DNA of 64,000 bases from Lachnospiraceae bacterium (GCA_023664705.1 JAMPFE010000013.1:1-64000); one strand, 5' to 3'; counted from the stretch's first letter, positions 34,151 to 43,703 are shown. Made by a program: numbers and translations. The notes: generated by a model not told the origin, from the sequence alone.

Positions 34151-37100
34151 ATGAAGCGTGTAGGACTGGATATAGGCTCGACGACCGTCAAGGCTGCTAT
34201 CATAGACGAAAACAACAAGCTGCTTTTCGGACGTTATCAGCGGCATTTCTCCGATATCCGCAAGACCGTTTCGGATATCGTCGCGGAGGTCGGCAGCGAA
34301 ATAAACGGCGAGCGCGTGATGATCGCCGTCACGGGCTCGGGCGGCATCTCCGTCTCCAAGTGGCTCGGCATACCGTTCGTGCAGGAGGTCGCCGCGGGAA
34401 CGGAGGCTATAAAGGCTCTCGCACCGCAAACCGATGTCGCTATCGAGCTCGGCGGCGAGGACGCTAAGATAACCTACCTCACGGGCGGGCTCGAGCAGCG
34501 CATGAACGGCAGCTGCGCGGGCGGCACGGGCGCGTTCATCGACCAGATGGCAGCCCTGCTGAATACCGACGCCTCGGGTCTGAACGAGCTCGCGAAAAGC
34601 CACACCACCATTTACCCGATAGCCTCGCGCTGCGGCGTTTTCGCCAAAAGCGACATCCAGCCCCTCATCAACGAGGGCGCGAAAAAAAGCGACGTCGCGG
34701 CTTCGGTGTTCCAGTCCGTCGTCAATCAGACGATAAGCGGTCTCGCCTGCGGAAAGCCTATCCGCGGCAACGTCGCGTTCCTCGGCGGTCCCCTCCACCA
34801 CCTGTCCGAGCTTCGGCAGCGCTTCATCGAGACGCTGAATTTGCAGCCCGAGAACATCATCTTCCCCGAAAACGCGAACCTTTTCGTCGCTATCGGCTGC
34901 GCGCTCTCCGAGGAGACCTGCGAGATAGACATCGACGAGCTCGTCAGGAGCGTTTCCGTCCTCGGCGACAATCAGCTCCGCGAGGTTGAGCGCCTTGCCC
35001 CGCTGTTCAAAAACGAAAGCGATTTGGAACAATTCCGCGCCCGCCACGCAAAGGCAATTATTCCCACCGCCGACATAAATTCCCAAACGGGCGCGTGCTA
35101 TCTCGGCATCGACGCGGGCTCCACGACCACGAAAGCCGTGTTGCTCAACAAAAACGCCGAAATTTTGTACTCCCACTACGACAACAACCACGGCGACCCG
35201 CTTAAATCCGTCATCGGCATCTTAAAGGAGATTTACTCGCAGCTCCCCGAAAACGCCTACATAGCCAAATCCTGCACCACGGGCTACGGCGAGCACCTTA
35301 TAAAGGCGGCGCTCGGCGCGGATTTCGGCGAAATAGAGACCATGGCGCACTACAAAGCCGCCGACAAAATTCTCCCCGGCGCGGAGTTTATTCTGGACAT
35401 CGGCGGGCAAGATATGAAGTGTATGCGCGTCAAGGACGGCGAGATCGAGAGCATCCTGCTCAACGAGGCTTGCTCCTCGGGCTGCGGCTCGTTTATCGAA
35501 AACTTCGCGAACGCTCTCGGCATGACAAGCGCCGAGTTCGCCGTGCTCGGGCTCTCCGCGGAGAACCCCGTCGATTTGGGTTCACGGTGCACGGTATTTA
35601 TGAACTCCCGCGTAAAGCAGGCTCAAAAAGAGGGCGCGACCGTCGCCGACATCTCGGCGGGGCTGTCCTACTCGGTAGTCAAGAACGCGCTCTTTAAAGT
35701 GATAAAGCTCCGCGATACCGCCTCCATGGGCGAAAAGATAATCGTTCAGGGCGGCACTTTCATGAACGACAGCGTTCTCCGCGCGTTCGAGCTGATAGTC
35801 GGCAAAAACGTTATCCGCCCCGACAAGGCGGGTCTTATGGGGGCTTACGGCTCCGCGCTGGTCGCGCTCGAGCGCGACGACGGCAAGCCGAGCGCTATCG
35901 CGGCGCTTGACAGGCTGGAGAGCTTCAAGGTCGAGAAAACGACGGCGCGCTGCGGAAAATGCTCCAACAATTGCCTTTTGACAATATCTAAGTTTCCCGA
36001 CGGAAAGCGCTACATCAGCAACAACCGCTGCGAGCGCGGCGCGGGAAACGTCTCGGCAGGCGAGAAGCTCCCGAACCTGTACGATTACAAATATCACCTG
36101 CTCTTCGACCGCGAAAGCCTCCCCGAAAGCTCGGCAAAGCGCGGCGTTATCGGATTTCCGCGCGTTCTCGGAATGTACGAGAATTTCCCCTTCTGGCACA
36201 AATTGTTCACGGAACTCGGCTTCTCGGTGAAATTATCCCCGAAATCCTCCCGCGACATTTACGATATGGGCATCGAGACAATGCCGAGCGAAAGCGTATG
36301 TTATCCCGCAAAGCTCGCGCACGGGCACATTCAGGCGCTGATAGACGACGGCGTAAAGCTCATCTTCTACCCGTCGATGCCGTATGAAATGACCGACGGC
36401 AACGGCGGCGACAACCACTACAACTGCCCCGTCGTCGCGACCTACAGCGAAGTCATCAAAAACTCCGTCCCCGAGCTGCGCGAAACGGTCAAGTTTATGA
36501 ACCCGTTCCTGCCGATATTCAACGAAAAGCGCATGGCGGAGCGGCTTTTCGAGGAGTTTTCCGCTTCGTTGCCCGAGATGAATATCACTAAGCGCGAGGT
36601 CGAGACTGCCCTCGAAAAGGCATACGCCGAGGACGCGGCGTTTAAAGAAAATATGCGCAAAAAGGGCGAGGAGACGCTGAATTTCCTCAAGGCGAACGGA
36701 AAGCGCGGCATCGTCCTCGCGGGCAGACCCTACCACGTCGACCCCGAGATAAACCACGGCTTGCCCGAGATGATTTCGGGCTACGGCTTCGCGGTGCTTA
36801 CCGAGGACAGCGTCGCGCAGCTCGGCGAGGTCGTGCGCCCGATACGCGTCGTCGACCAGTGGACGTACCACACGCGGCTCTACGCGGCAGCGCACGTTGT
36901 CGGCGCGAACGAATGTCTGGAGCTCGTGCAGCTCAACAGCTTCGGCTGCGGACTTGACGCAATAACCACCGACGAGGTGCAGGAAATTCTGCGCAGCTTC
37001 GGCAAGCTCTACACCTGCCTTAAAATCGACGAGGTCAACAACCTCGGCGCGGCGAGGATACGCCTGCGCTCGCTCATCTCGGTAGTCGACGAGCGCGCTC

Positions 37101-38443
37101 GGCACAAATACAAGCCCGTCCGCGGACACGTCGGTTACATACGCCAGCCCGAGTTCACAAAGGAAATGCGCAAAAACCACACGATACTCTGCCCGCAGAT
37201 GGCGCCGATACATTTCGATATGCTCGAGGCGGCGTTCAAGCACAGCGGCTACAACGTGGTCATTCTCAAGGACTGCTCGAAGGACGTCGTGGACACGGGG
37301 CTGAAGTATGTCAACAACGACGCGTGCTACCCGTCGATACTCATCGTCGGACAGCTTATCCACGCGCTGCTCAGCGGCAAATACGACCTCGAGAACACGT
37401 CGGTTATGATAACGCAGACGGGCGGCGCGTGCCGCGCGACAAACTATGTCGGAATGCTGAAAAAGGCGCTCAAGGACGCGGGCTTCGAGAAGATACCGCT
37501 CATCTCGCTGAACGTCGTCGGACTTGAAAAGCAGAGCGGCTTCAAGCTCTCGGCGGGCATGGCGGTGCGCGCGTTCATGGGCATCATCTACGGCGACGTT
37601 CTCCAGCGCTGCCTGTACAAGGTCCGCCCCTACGAAAAGGAAAAGGGCAGCGCCAACGCCCTCTACGAGGAGTGGAGAACGTTCCTGCGCGAGGACTTGA
37701 AAAAGCTCTCGCTGCCGAACTTCAACGACAACGTGCGCAGGATAGTCAAGGACTTTTCCGAGCTCCCCGTGCTCGACGTCGAAAAGCCCAAGATCGGGCT
37801 CGTCGGGGAAATTCTGGTCAAATTCCACCCCGTCGCCAACAACGACATCATCGGCTTGCTCGAAAACGAGGGCTGCGAGGTGGTTGTGCCCGACCTCATG
37901 GGATTTTTCTACTACATCTGCTCCCACGGCAAGACCAAGTCCGAGCTGCTGTACTGCTCGCGTCTGAAAAAATTTGCCGAGAACTCGGCAATAAAGGCGT
38001 TCAAGTTTATGGAGCGCAGCTATCGCAAGGCCGTCGCGGGCACGAAATTCGGCTGCCCCGGGGACATCTTTGAAATGCGCGAGAGCGTTCGCCCGATAGT
38101 TTCCCCCGGCAACATCGCGGGCGAGGGCTGGTTCCTCTCCGCGGAGATGATAGAGCTCATCAACGAGGGCGTCCCGAATATCGTGTGTATGCAGCCGTTC
38201 GCGTGCCTGCCGAACCACGTAACGGGCAAGGGCGTTATCGGCGAGCTTCGCCGCCGCCACCCCGAAAGCAACATCGTTGCCGTCGATTTCGACCCGGGCG
38301 CGTCCGAGGTAAATCAGGTCAACCGCATCAAGCTGATGCTCACACAGGCGTTCGCGAGAGCCGGCATAAGCCGCCGTTCGGCAGTCCCCCAACTCGGCGT
38401 ATCCGACAGATACTCGGAGCTCGCGAATATGATAAATGTTTAA
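34151..38443 (+). CDS. Fused 2-hydroxyacyl-CoA dehydratase activase / DUF2229 protein
   Basis: The start is ATG 34151 after GGAAGGGA. The 1430-residue protein has two BadF/HgdC-type ATPase domains in tandem: first about 1-250 (GLDIGSTTVKAAIIDE, then MNGSCAGGTGAFIDQM) and second about 310-580 (CYLGIDAGSTTTKAVLL, DIGGQDMKC, NEACSSGCGSF). Cysteine clusters (CGKCSNNC, about 600) and DUF2229/HgdB-like domains complete it. Such activases hydrolyse ATP to drive an electron from an iron-sulfur cluster into a dehydratase or reductase. The tandem fused form is common in Clostridia and its partner is unknown. The downstream SPFH gene follows by 15 bases. Confidence 0.88.
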   Translation: MKRVGLDIGSTTVKAAIIDENNKLLFGRYQRHFSDIRKTVSDIVAEVGSEINGERVMIAVTGSGGISVSKWLGIPFVQEVAAGTEAIKALAPQTDVAIELGGEDAKITYLTGGLEQRMNGSCAGGTGAFIDQMAALLNTDASGLNELAKSHTTIYPIASRCGVFAKSDIQPLINEGAKKSDVAASVFQSVVNQTISGLACGKPIRGNVAFLGGPLHHLSELRQRFIETLNLQPENIIFPENANLFVAIGCALSEETCEIDIDELVRSVSVLGDNQLREVERLAPLFKNESDLEQFRARHAKAIIPTADINSQTGACYLGIDAGSTTTKAVLLNKNAEILYSHYDNNHGDPLKSVIGILKEIYSQLPENAYIAKSCTTGYGEHLIKAALGADFGEIETMAHYKAADKILPGAEFILDIGGQDMKCMRVKDGEIESILLNEACSSGCGSFIENFANALGMTSAEFAVLGLSAENPVDLGSRCTVFMNSRVKQAQKEGATVADISAGLSYSVVKNALFKVIKLRDTASMGEKIIVQGGTFMNDSVLRAFELIVGKNVIRPDKAGLMGAYGSALVALERDDGKPSAIAALDRLESFKVEKTTARCGKCSNNCLLTISKFPDGKRYISNNRCERGAGNVSAGEKLPNLYDYKYHLLFDRESLPESSAKRGVIGFPRVLGMYENFPFWHKLFTELGFSVKLSPKSSRDIYDMGIETMPSESVCYPAKLAHGHIQALIDDGVKLIFYPSMPYEMTDGNGGDNHYNCPVVATYSEVIKNSVPELRETVKFMNPFLPIFNEKRMAERLFEEFSASLPEMNITKREVETALEKAYAEDAAFKENMRKKGEETLNFLKANGKRGIVLAGRPYHVDPEINHGLPEMISGYGFAVLTEDSVAQLGEVVRPIRVVDQWTYHTRLYAAAHVVGANECLELVQLNSFGCGLDAITTDEVQEILRSFGKLYTCLKIDEVNNLGAARIRLRSLISVVDERARHKYKPVRGHVGYIRQPEFTKEMRKNHTILCPQMAPIHFDMLEAAFKHSGYNVVILKDCSKDVVDTGLKYVNNDACYPSILIVGQLIHALLSGKYDLENTSVMITQTGGACRATNYVGMLKKALKDAGFEKIPLISLNVVGLEKQSGFKLSAGMAVRAFMGIIYGDVLQRCLYKVRPYEKEKGSANALYEEWRTFLREDLKKLSLPNFNDNVRRIVKDFSELPVLDVEKPKIGLVGEILVKFHPVANNDIIGLLENEGCEVVVPDLMGFFYYICSHGKTKSELLYCSRLKKFAENSAIKAFKFMERSYRKAVAGTKFGCPGDIFEMRESVRPIVSPGNIAGEGWFLSAEMIELINEGVPNIVCMQPFACLPNHVTGKGVIGELRRRHPESNIVAVDFDPGASEVNQVNRIKLMLTQAFARAGISRRSAVPQLGVSDRYSELANMINV

Positions 38444-38458
38444 CAAAAGGAGACAATC

Positions 38459-39388
38459 ATGCAGAAATTCACAACGGAAAACAACGAAGGCGGAAAGCAG
38501 CCGAAGTGGGGCACGCTCGTGCTCACGGCGCTCATCGTGGTAGTATTGCTCATCGTGCTGTTCAACAGCTTTACGGTAGTGAACGAGGGCTTTATCGGCG
38601 TAAAGTACCAGTTCGGCAGGATAGTCGGACAAAACCTCTCCGCGGGGCTCAATTTCCATATCCCGTTCATCGAGGAGATACAGCAGGTCGATACGCGCGA
38701 GCAGGTCTACCCCGTGCAGACCGACGCGTACACTTCGGACACCCAGACTGTCGATAATCTTCAGCTCAAACTGAACTACTGCTACGACGGCACAAAGCTC
38801 ACCGAGATAATCCGCACGATAGGCGTAAGCAACGTCGAAAGCAAGCTCCTCGTGCCGAACGTGGCAAAAATTTCCAAGGACGAGATAGGCAAGGTCAAGG
38901 CGGAGGACCTCGTGCAGAACCGCTCCACCGTCCAGAACGCCATCTACAACTCCCTGAAAGAAACGCTCGAGCCGCAGGGCATAATCGTCACGGCGTTCGC
39001 TATCGAGAACCTCTCGTTCGACGACGCCTTCGAGCAGTCCATTCAGGCAAAGGTCATAGCCGCGCAGGACGCTCTCAAAATGCAGAACAAGACCGCCGAG
39101 AAAGAGGAGGAGGCAAAGCAGCAGGTCATCGCCGCGCAAGCCGAAGCGGACTCCCAGAAGATAAAAGCGGACGCGGAAGCCTACGCTATCGAGGCGGTGC
39201 AGAAGCAGCTCACCCAAAGCCCCAACTATATCGAGTATATGAAGATAATGAACTGGGACGGCACGCTCCCCCAAGCTATCGGCACGGAGGTAAACCCGTT
39301 CATAGCGCTCGACGGCGCGTCCTCAAGCGGCAATAACAACACGAGCTCGGGCGGCGCGGGCGCTCCCGCGGCAAACAACGTAAACTGA
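38459..39388 (+). CDS. SPFH/band 7 (prohibitin-like) membrane protein
   Basis: ATG 38459 follows AAAGGAGA. The 309-residue protein has a membrane helix at about 19-42 (TLVLTALIVVVLLIVLFNSF), then the SPFH domain (GFIGVKYQFGRIVG, LNFHIPFIEEIQQVDTREQ). A long Ala/Glu/Lys coiled coil (about 200-260) and a Gly/Ser/Asn-rich tail follow. Proteins of this type form large ring assemblies at the membrane and modulate proteases or membrane order. No nfeD-type protease gene is adjacent. Confidence 0.88.
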   Translation: MQKFTTENNEGGKQPKWGTLVLTALIVVVLLIVLFNSFTVVNEGFIGVKYQFGRIVGQNLSAGLNFHIPFIEEIQQVDTREQVYPVQTDAYTSDTQTVDNLQLKLNYCYDGTKLTEIIRTIGVSNVESKLLVPNVAKISKDEIGKVKAEDLVQNRSTVQNAIYNSLKETLEPQGIIVTAFAIENLSFDDAFEQSIQAKVIAAQDALKMQNKTAEKEEEAKQQVIAAQAEADSQKIKADAEAYAIEAVQKQLTQSPNYIEYMKIMNWDGTLPQAIGTEVNPFIALDGASSSGNNNTSSGGAGAPAANNVN

Positions 39389-39402
39389 CAGGAAAGGCTC
39401 AA

Positions 39403-41745
39403 ATGGACTATATAAAATTGAAACAAACCGCGCTGGAAAGCTATTTCTCCCGCGCGAACGATATGCAGAAAAAGGCGATTTTCAAGATAAACGGCGCTGT
39501 GCTTATAATCGCGGGCGCGGGCAGCGGAAAAACGACCGTCCTCGTCAACAGAATAGCGAATATGATGCGCTTCGGCAACGCCTACCACGACGAGGAGATC
39601 CGCCCGATAACGCCCGAGCAAGAGCGCTTTCTCGCGGATTTTCCGAGCATGGAAAAGACCCCCGAAACGGCTGCGCGGCTCGCGGAGATAATCGCCGTAA
39701 ACCCCGTCAACCCTTGGAATATTCTGGCAATAACGTTCACAAACAAGGCGGCGGGCGAGCTTCGTCAGCGCCTTGTCTCGATGATAGGCGAGGACGCGCG
39801 GAAAATATGCGCCGCGACGTTCCATTCGGCGTGCGTAAAAATTCTCCGCCGCGAGATAGAGCACCTCGGCTACAAACCGAGCTTCACCATCTACGACGAC
39901 GACGATTCCAAGCGCCTCATCAAGGATATTATGAAGCGGCACGACATCAGCGAAAAGGTGATGAGCGCGAAGATGTTCAAAAACAACATCTCGCGGCTGA
40001 AGGACAAGCTGATATCCGCGGAGGACTACGCGCCCATGGCTCGCGAGACCGCGGAGCTCATCGACCTTAAGACCGCGGAGGTCTACCTCGAGTATCAGAG
40101 CTCCCTGAAAGCCGCCAACGCCGTCGATTTCGACGATATAATCTTCCTAACCGTGCGCCTTTTCGAGGACTTCCCCGACGTTCTTCGGCATTACAGGAAC
40201 CTGTACAAGTACATAATGGTCGACGAATATCAGGACACGAACGTCGCGCAGTACAGGCTCGTTTCGCTGCTCGCGGGCGACGAGGGCAACCTCGGCGTGG
40301 TCGGCGACGACGACCAGTCGATTTACCGTTTCCGCGGCGCAACTATCGAGAATATCCTCAGCTTTGAAAAGCAGTACAAAAACTGCACGGTCATCCGCCT
40401 CGAGCAGAACTACCGCTCCACGGAAAACATCCTCAACGCCGCGAACGGCGTCATCAAAAACAACACACAGCACAAGGAAAAGCGCCTCTGGAGCGACCTC
40501 GGCGAGGGCGAGAAAATTCAGATAAACCTTTACCCCTCCGAGCAGTCCGAGGCAAAGGGCATTGCCGAAATAATAGCGGAGGGCGTGCAAAACGGCGCGA
40601 AATACTCCGATTTCGCGCTGCTCTACCGCAACAACGCGCTCTCCCGCAGCTACGAGACCGCCATGACCAGAGCGGGCATACCGTATAAAATCGTCGGCGG
40701 CTTGCGCTTCTACGACCGCAAGGAGATCCGCGATATGCTTGCCTACCTTTCGATAATCGACAACCCGTTCGACGCCGTGCGTTTCCGCCGCGTCATAAAT
40801 GAGCCCAAGCGCGGCATCGGCGACGCTACCGTCGATGAGGTGGTGCGCATTGCCGAGGGGCTGAACATAAGCCCCGTCGAGGTCTGCCGCGACGCAATGC
40901 AATATGAGACGCTCCAGCGAAAGGCAAACTCCCTCAAAGCGGCGGCGAACCTCTTCGACGAGCTCGACGAGGCGGCAGATACGATGAGACTCGACGAGCT
41001 TATTGAAGCCGTTGCCGAAAAAACGGGATATATGGAGATGCTGAACGCTCAGGGCGACGAGGGAAAAGCACGCATCGAGAATATCAACGAGCTCAAATCC
41101 AACGCGATGCAGCTTATGGAGGAGAACCCCGAAGCCGCTCTGCCCGATTTTCTCGAGCAGGTCGCGCTCGTTGCCGACATCGACAATTACGATACCGAAG
41201 CCGACCGCGTCTCGCTTATGACGATGCACGCCGCAAAGGGGCTGGAGTTCCCCGTGGTGTTTATGGTCGCCGCCGAGGACAACATCTTCCCCTCGATGAT
41301 GTGCCTTCGGGAGCCCTCCGAAATGGAGGAGGAGCGGCGCCTTGCCTACGTCGCGATAACCCGTGCCAAGCAGCGCCTTATCGTTACCCATTCGCAGTAC
41401 CGTATGCTTTTCGGCAAGACGAGCAACAACAAGCTCTCGACGTTTATCCGCGAGATACCCGAGGAGCTCTGCGAAAAGCACGGCGAGCGCCCCAAGCCCC
41501 GCAGCTTCTCAAAGCCCGAGCGCCACAGCTTTTTAAAGGAAGAGACCGCTAAAATGAGAACGGCAGTCCCGCGCTCAAACGACGAGGTATTCTCCGTCGG
41601 CGACAGAGTAAAGCACAATATCTTCGGCGAGGGCACGGTCACGGCAGTCCTGCAAACGGGCAACGACGCCATGATAACGATAGACTTCGACTCGCGCGGT
41701 CAGAAAAAGGTCATGAAAAACAACGCGAGAATGACTAAAATTTAA
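39403..41745 (+). CDS. pcrA: UvrD/PcrA-type DNA helicase
   Basis: A 780-residue superfamily 1A helicase with Walker A IAGAGSGKTTVLVNRI (about 36-51), AITFTNKAAGELRQR, motif II VDEYQDTN, motif III GDDDQSIYRFRGA, motif IV EQNYRSTENIL and motif V/VI MTMHAAKGLEFPVVF and YVAITRAKQRL. The C-terminal DRVKHNIFGEGTV is the Tudor-like fold that binds RNA polymerase in PcrA. It acts in nucleotide-excision and transcription-coupled repair. Start 15 bases after the SPFH gene suggests cotranscription. Confidence 0.95.
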   Translation: MDYIKLKQTALESYFSRANDMQKKAIFKINGAVLIIAGAGSGKTTVLVNRIANMMRFGNAYHDEEIRPITPEQERFLADFPSMEKTPETAARLAEIIAVNPVNPWNILAITFTNKAAGELRQRLVSMIGEDARKICAATFHSACVKILRREIEHLGYKPSFTIYDDDDSKRLIKDIMKRHDISEKVMSAKMFKNNISRLKDKLISAEDYAPMARETAELIDLKTAEVYLEYQSSLKAANAVDFDDIIFLTVRLFEDFPDVLRHYRNLYKYIMVDEYQDTNVAQYRLVSLLAGDEGNLGVVGDDDQSIYRFRGATIENILSFEKQYKNCTVIRLEQNYRSTENILNAANGVIKNNTQHKEKRLWSDLGEGEKIQINLYPSEQSEAKGIAEIIAEGVQNGAKYSDFALLYRNNALSRSYETAMTRAGIPYKIVGGLRFYDRKEIRDMLAYLSIIDNPFDAVRFRRVINEPKRGIGDATVDEVVRIAEGLNISPVEVCRDAMQYETLQRKANSLKAAANLFDELDEAADTMRLDELIEAVAEKTGYMEMLNAQGDEGKARIENINELKSNAMQLMEENPEAALPDFLEQVALVADIDNYDTEADRVSLMTMHAAKGLEFPVVFMVAAEDNIFPSMMCLREPSEMEEERRLAYVAITRAKQRLIVTHSQYRMLFGKTSNNKLSTFIREIPEELCEKHGERPKPRSFSKPERHSFLKEETAKMRTAVPRSNDEVFSVGDRVKHNIFGEGTVTAVLQTGNDAMITIDFDSRGQKKVMKNNARMTKI

Positions 41746-41815
41746 CAAATGCTGCAAAAAACGCTCGGGAAAACGTCCGTTTTTTGGGCAAAATACCGCT
41801 AAAGTTTGGAGAAAA

Positions 41816-42012
41816 GCTGCCGATAATTAAGTTAAGAGGTAAGAGCTGTACGCTTACGGCTCTTCTCTGACCGAAAGGTGCCCCCAATAGGGAGCGCAAT
41901 ATTAAGACCGTACAGGCGTTTCAAGAGCTTCTTGAGCGACAGTCCCTCATCGGACAGCGTTTGTACGAGACCGAATTATCAGCCGCAAATCGCATTTTGG
42001 TTTGCGGCTTTT
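41816..42012 (+). promoter_or_regulatory. Structured leader with attenuator upstream of folA
   Basis: Between pcrA and folA lies a compact multi-stem RNA. GCCGATAATT (41819-41828) can pair with AATTATCAGC (41974-41983), closing a fold. Inside are AGAGC/GCTCT (about 41842-41863), CC-GAAA-GG near 41872, CCC-AATA-GGG (about 41883-41892), and a GTACA/TGTAC stem (about 41910 with 41963) holding two hairpins: TCAAGA/TCTTGA and GTCC/GGAC. A terminator follows: AGCCGCAAA (41981-41989) with TTTGCGGCT (42001-42009), then TTT, about nine bases before the folA ribosome site. The closing stem and terminator share 41981-41983, so they exclude each other. It does not match the tetrahydrofolate or ZTP riboswitch consensus I know. 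Confidence 0.6.
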
Positions 42013-42026
42013 ATTGTGGAGGACAT

Positions 42027-42518
42027 ATGACGCTTATACTCGTAATGGACAACGACTGCGCGATAGGCAGGGACGGCGGACTGCTGTGCAGCCTGCCCGC
42101 GGACATGAAAAATTTCCGCGCCGCAACGCTGAACTCAACCGTAATAATGGGCAGAAAGACCTACGAAAGCTTCCCCAAGCGCCCGCTGCCCGACCGCGAA
42201 AATCTCGTGCTCTCGCGCAGCGTTAAGGAGCTCGACGGCGCAAGGGTGTTCGCCGACGTCGGCAGCCTGCTGGAGTACGTTAAAACGCCGAAGAGCAAGG
42301 TTTTCGTGATAGGCGGCGGCGAGGTCTACGCGCAGCTCGCGCCGTACTGCACCGAGGCTCTGATAACGCGCGTATATGAAAGCTTCGGCGGCGACGTGTT
42401 CTTCGAGGACATCGAGCACGACCCCGCTTGGGAGCTCGCCGAGGCAAGCCCCGTAATCGAAACGGGCTGCAAAAAAATACGCTTTCTGCGGTTTGTGCGA
42501 AAAACCGCGAAAAAATAA
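42027..42518 (+). CDS. folA: Dihydrofolate reductase
   Basis: Reduces dihydrofolate with NADPH. The start is ATG 42027 behind TGGAGGA; the open frame upstream is the leader. The 163-residue enzyme shows AIGRDGGLLCSLPADMKNF, with the catalytic Asp in PADM, VIMGRKTYESFPKRPLPDRENLVLSR (NADPH loop; residues in order) and VFVIGGGEVYAQL. No thyA is adjacent. Expression is probably attenuated by the leader's terminator. Confidence 0.95.
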   Translation: MTLILVMDNDCAIGRDGGLLCSLPADMKNFRAATLNSTVIMGRKTYESFPKRPLPDRENLVLSRSVKELDGARVFADVGSLLEYVKTPKSKVFVIGGGEVYAQLAPYCTEALITRVYESFGGDVFFEDIEHDPAWELAEASPVIETGCKKIRFLRFVRKTAKK

Positions 42519-42533
42519 ACGAGGAGTAATATT

Positions 42534-42836
42534 ATGGAAGAACTTATCGAACAGTATAACGCCGCAAAAAAATGGCGCAAGGAAATGCTCGTCGCGATGA
42601 TAGTGCTGCTGGCGGTCATGGCGGCGCTTATCATCGTCGGCTTTGCTTTCGGGGATTTTCTGGCAATATTTGTCATTTTCGGGGTCCTCGTCGGCGCCCT
42701 CGGCGTTCTGGTCAACATCATCTCGGCAAACACGCTCAAAAAGGCGCGCCGAATAATCGCCGAGTATCTCTCGTCCCAAGGCAAAACCGAGGAGGAAATA
42801 AATTCCGTGCTGGGAATTTCCTCATCCAAAGCATAG
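42534..42836 (+). CDS. Small two-span membrane protein of unknown function
   Basis: ATG 42534 follows GAGGAG, 15 bases after folA, so it is probably cotranscribed with it. The 100-residue protein has a short amphipathic N-terminus, two membrane helices (about 19-40 and 43-65; LVAMIVLLAVMAALIIVGFA, LAIFVIFGVLVGALGVLVNI), and a basic/polar C-terminus (KKARRIIAEYLSSQGKTEEE). I do not recognise a family. Confidence 0.7.
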   Translation: MEELIEQYNAAKKWRKEMLVAMIVLLAVMAALIIVGFAFGDFLAIFVIFGVLVGALGVLVNIISANTLKKARRIIAEYLSSQGKTEEEINSVLGISSSKA

Positions 42837-42845
42837 CTCATCATC

Positions 42846-43075
42846 AACTGCAATTTACTGCAATCTTTTTCGGGCGTCGTTCAATTTCCAAATTTTGACT
42901 TTATTTTACATATTTTCCAAATATTTACATCGCAAAACCGCAAATAACCGCAAAAAACTGCAAAACGACTGCAAATCACTGCATCCGAACTGCAATTTAC
43001 TGCACGAAAAGGGACAAATTCGCAAAATTTGTCCCTTTTCCGAAATGCTTTTGAAATTTCCCAGTCAAAAAAATT
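42846..43075. repeat. Phased CTGCAA intergenic element, copy B
   Basis: TTTCCAAATATTTACAT (42914-42930) leads into CGCAAAA and seven CYGCA motifs at 42938, 42948, 42958, 42969, 42979, 42990 and 43000 (spacing 10-10-11-10-11-10). A perfect 15-bp hairpin GAAAAGGGACAAATT / AATTTGTCCCTTTTC (43006-43020 with 43026-43040) follows, then the right box GAAATTTCCCAGTCAAAAA. It sits between the small membrane protein and an XRE-type gene; the hairpin, ending in TTTTC, could also terminate the folA transcript. Confidence 0.88.
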
Positions 43076-43146
43076 CATTTTGTTGAAAACCGTGAAATTG
43101 ACCTAAATTCGCGTTTCATGGTAAAGACAAACCGCCCCGAAAGCGC

Positions 43147-43152
43147 TATAAT
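43147..43152 (+). promoter_or_regulatory. Minus-10 element of the XRE membrane regulator
   Basis: TATAAT with AAGACA (43124-43129) 17 bases upstream as a poor -35. GAGGTGAT precedes ATG 43172, so the leader is very short. Confidence 0.5.
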
Positions 43153-43171
43153 AAAGGCACGAGGTGATATT

Positions 43172-43696
43172 ATGGACACGATAAAAATCGGAAAATTCCT
43201 GTCGGAGCTCCGCCGCGAGCGCGAGTTGACGCAAGAGCAGCTCGGAGAGCGTCTCGGCGTGACCAACAAGACCGTCTCCCGCTGGGAAAACGGCAACTAT
43301 ATGCCGCCCGTGGAGATGCTCATAGAGCTGTCGAAATTCTACGGCGTGAGCATAAATGAAATCCTGAGCGGCAAGCGTCTTGCCGCCGCCGAAATGCAGG
43401 CCGCCGCCGAGGAAAACCTGAAAACCGCACTGGAGCAGCCCCCGTTTTCACTTGAGGAAAAGAAGCAGTATTACGCCCAAAAATGGAAAAAAGAGCATTG
43501 GTACGTGTTCGTTATCCCGGCGCTCATAGCGCTGAATTTGATAATCGCTTCGGCTGTTCTGGAATTTAAGGCGGGGGTGTTTCTGGGCTGTCTGATACCG
43601 ATACCCGCGCGGATAATCGCCTACAATAAGATGATGGCTTACGTCGAATACAAGGCGTTTGACGTTGAGAAAAAACTTCGTGGTAAAAAATCCTAA
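43172..43696 (+). CDS. XRE-family regulator with C-terminal membrane segment
   Basis: The start is ATG 43172 after GAGGTGAT. The 174-residue protein has an N-terminal XRE helix-turn-helix (about 5-60; LRRERELTQEQLGERLGVTN, TVSRWENGNYMPP), a charged linker, then two hydrophobic segments (about 113-150; VFVIPALIALNLIIASAVLE). Membrane-tethered XRE regulators are common in Clostridia and may respond to envelope signals. The gene lies immediately upstream of the SCIFF peptide but has separate promoters, so a regulatory link is only a possibility. Confidence 0.82.
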   Translation: MDTIKIGKFLSELRRERELTQEQLGERLGVTNKTVSRWENGNYMPPVEMLIELSKFYGVSINEILSGKRLAAAEMQAAAEENLKTALEQPPFSLEEKKQYYAQKWKKEHWYVFVIPALIALNLIIASAVLEFKAGVFLGCLIPIPARIIAYNKMMAYVEYKAFDVEKKLRGKKS

Positions 43697-43703
43697 AATC
43701 CCC

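Noticed and set aside
36233..39274. Long open minus-strand frame of over 1000 codons
   Set aside because: Antisense to the activase and SPFH genes; low-complexity Val/Leu/Arg/Asp composition and no motif.
41816..42012. T-box, SRP RNA, 6S RNA or tetrahydrofolate riboswitch
   Set aside because: None of their conserved cores (TGGNACC-like T-box bulge, SRP tetraloop region, THF or ZTP core) is visible; kept as an unclassified leader.
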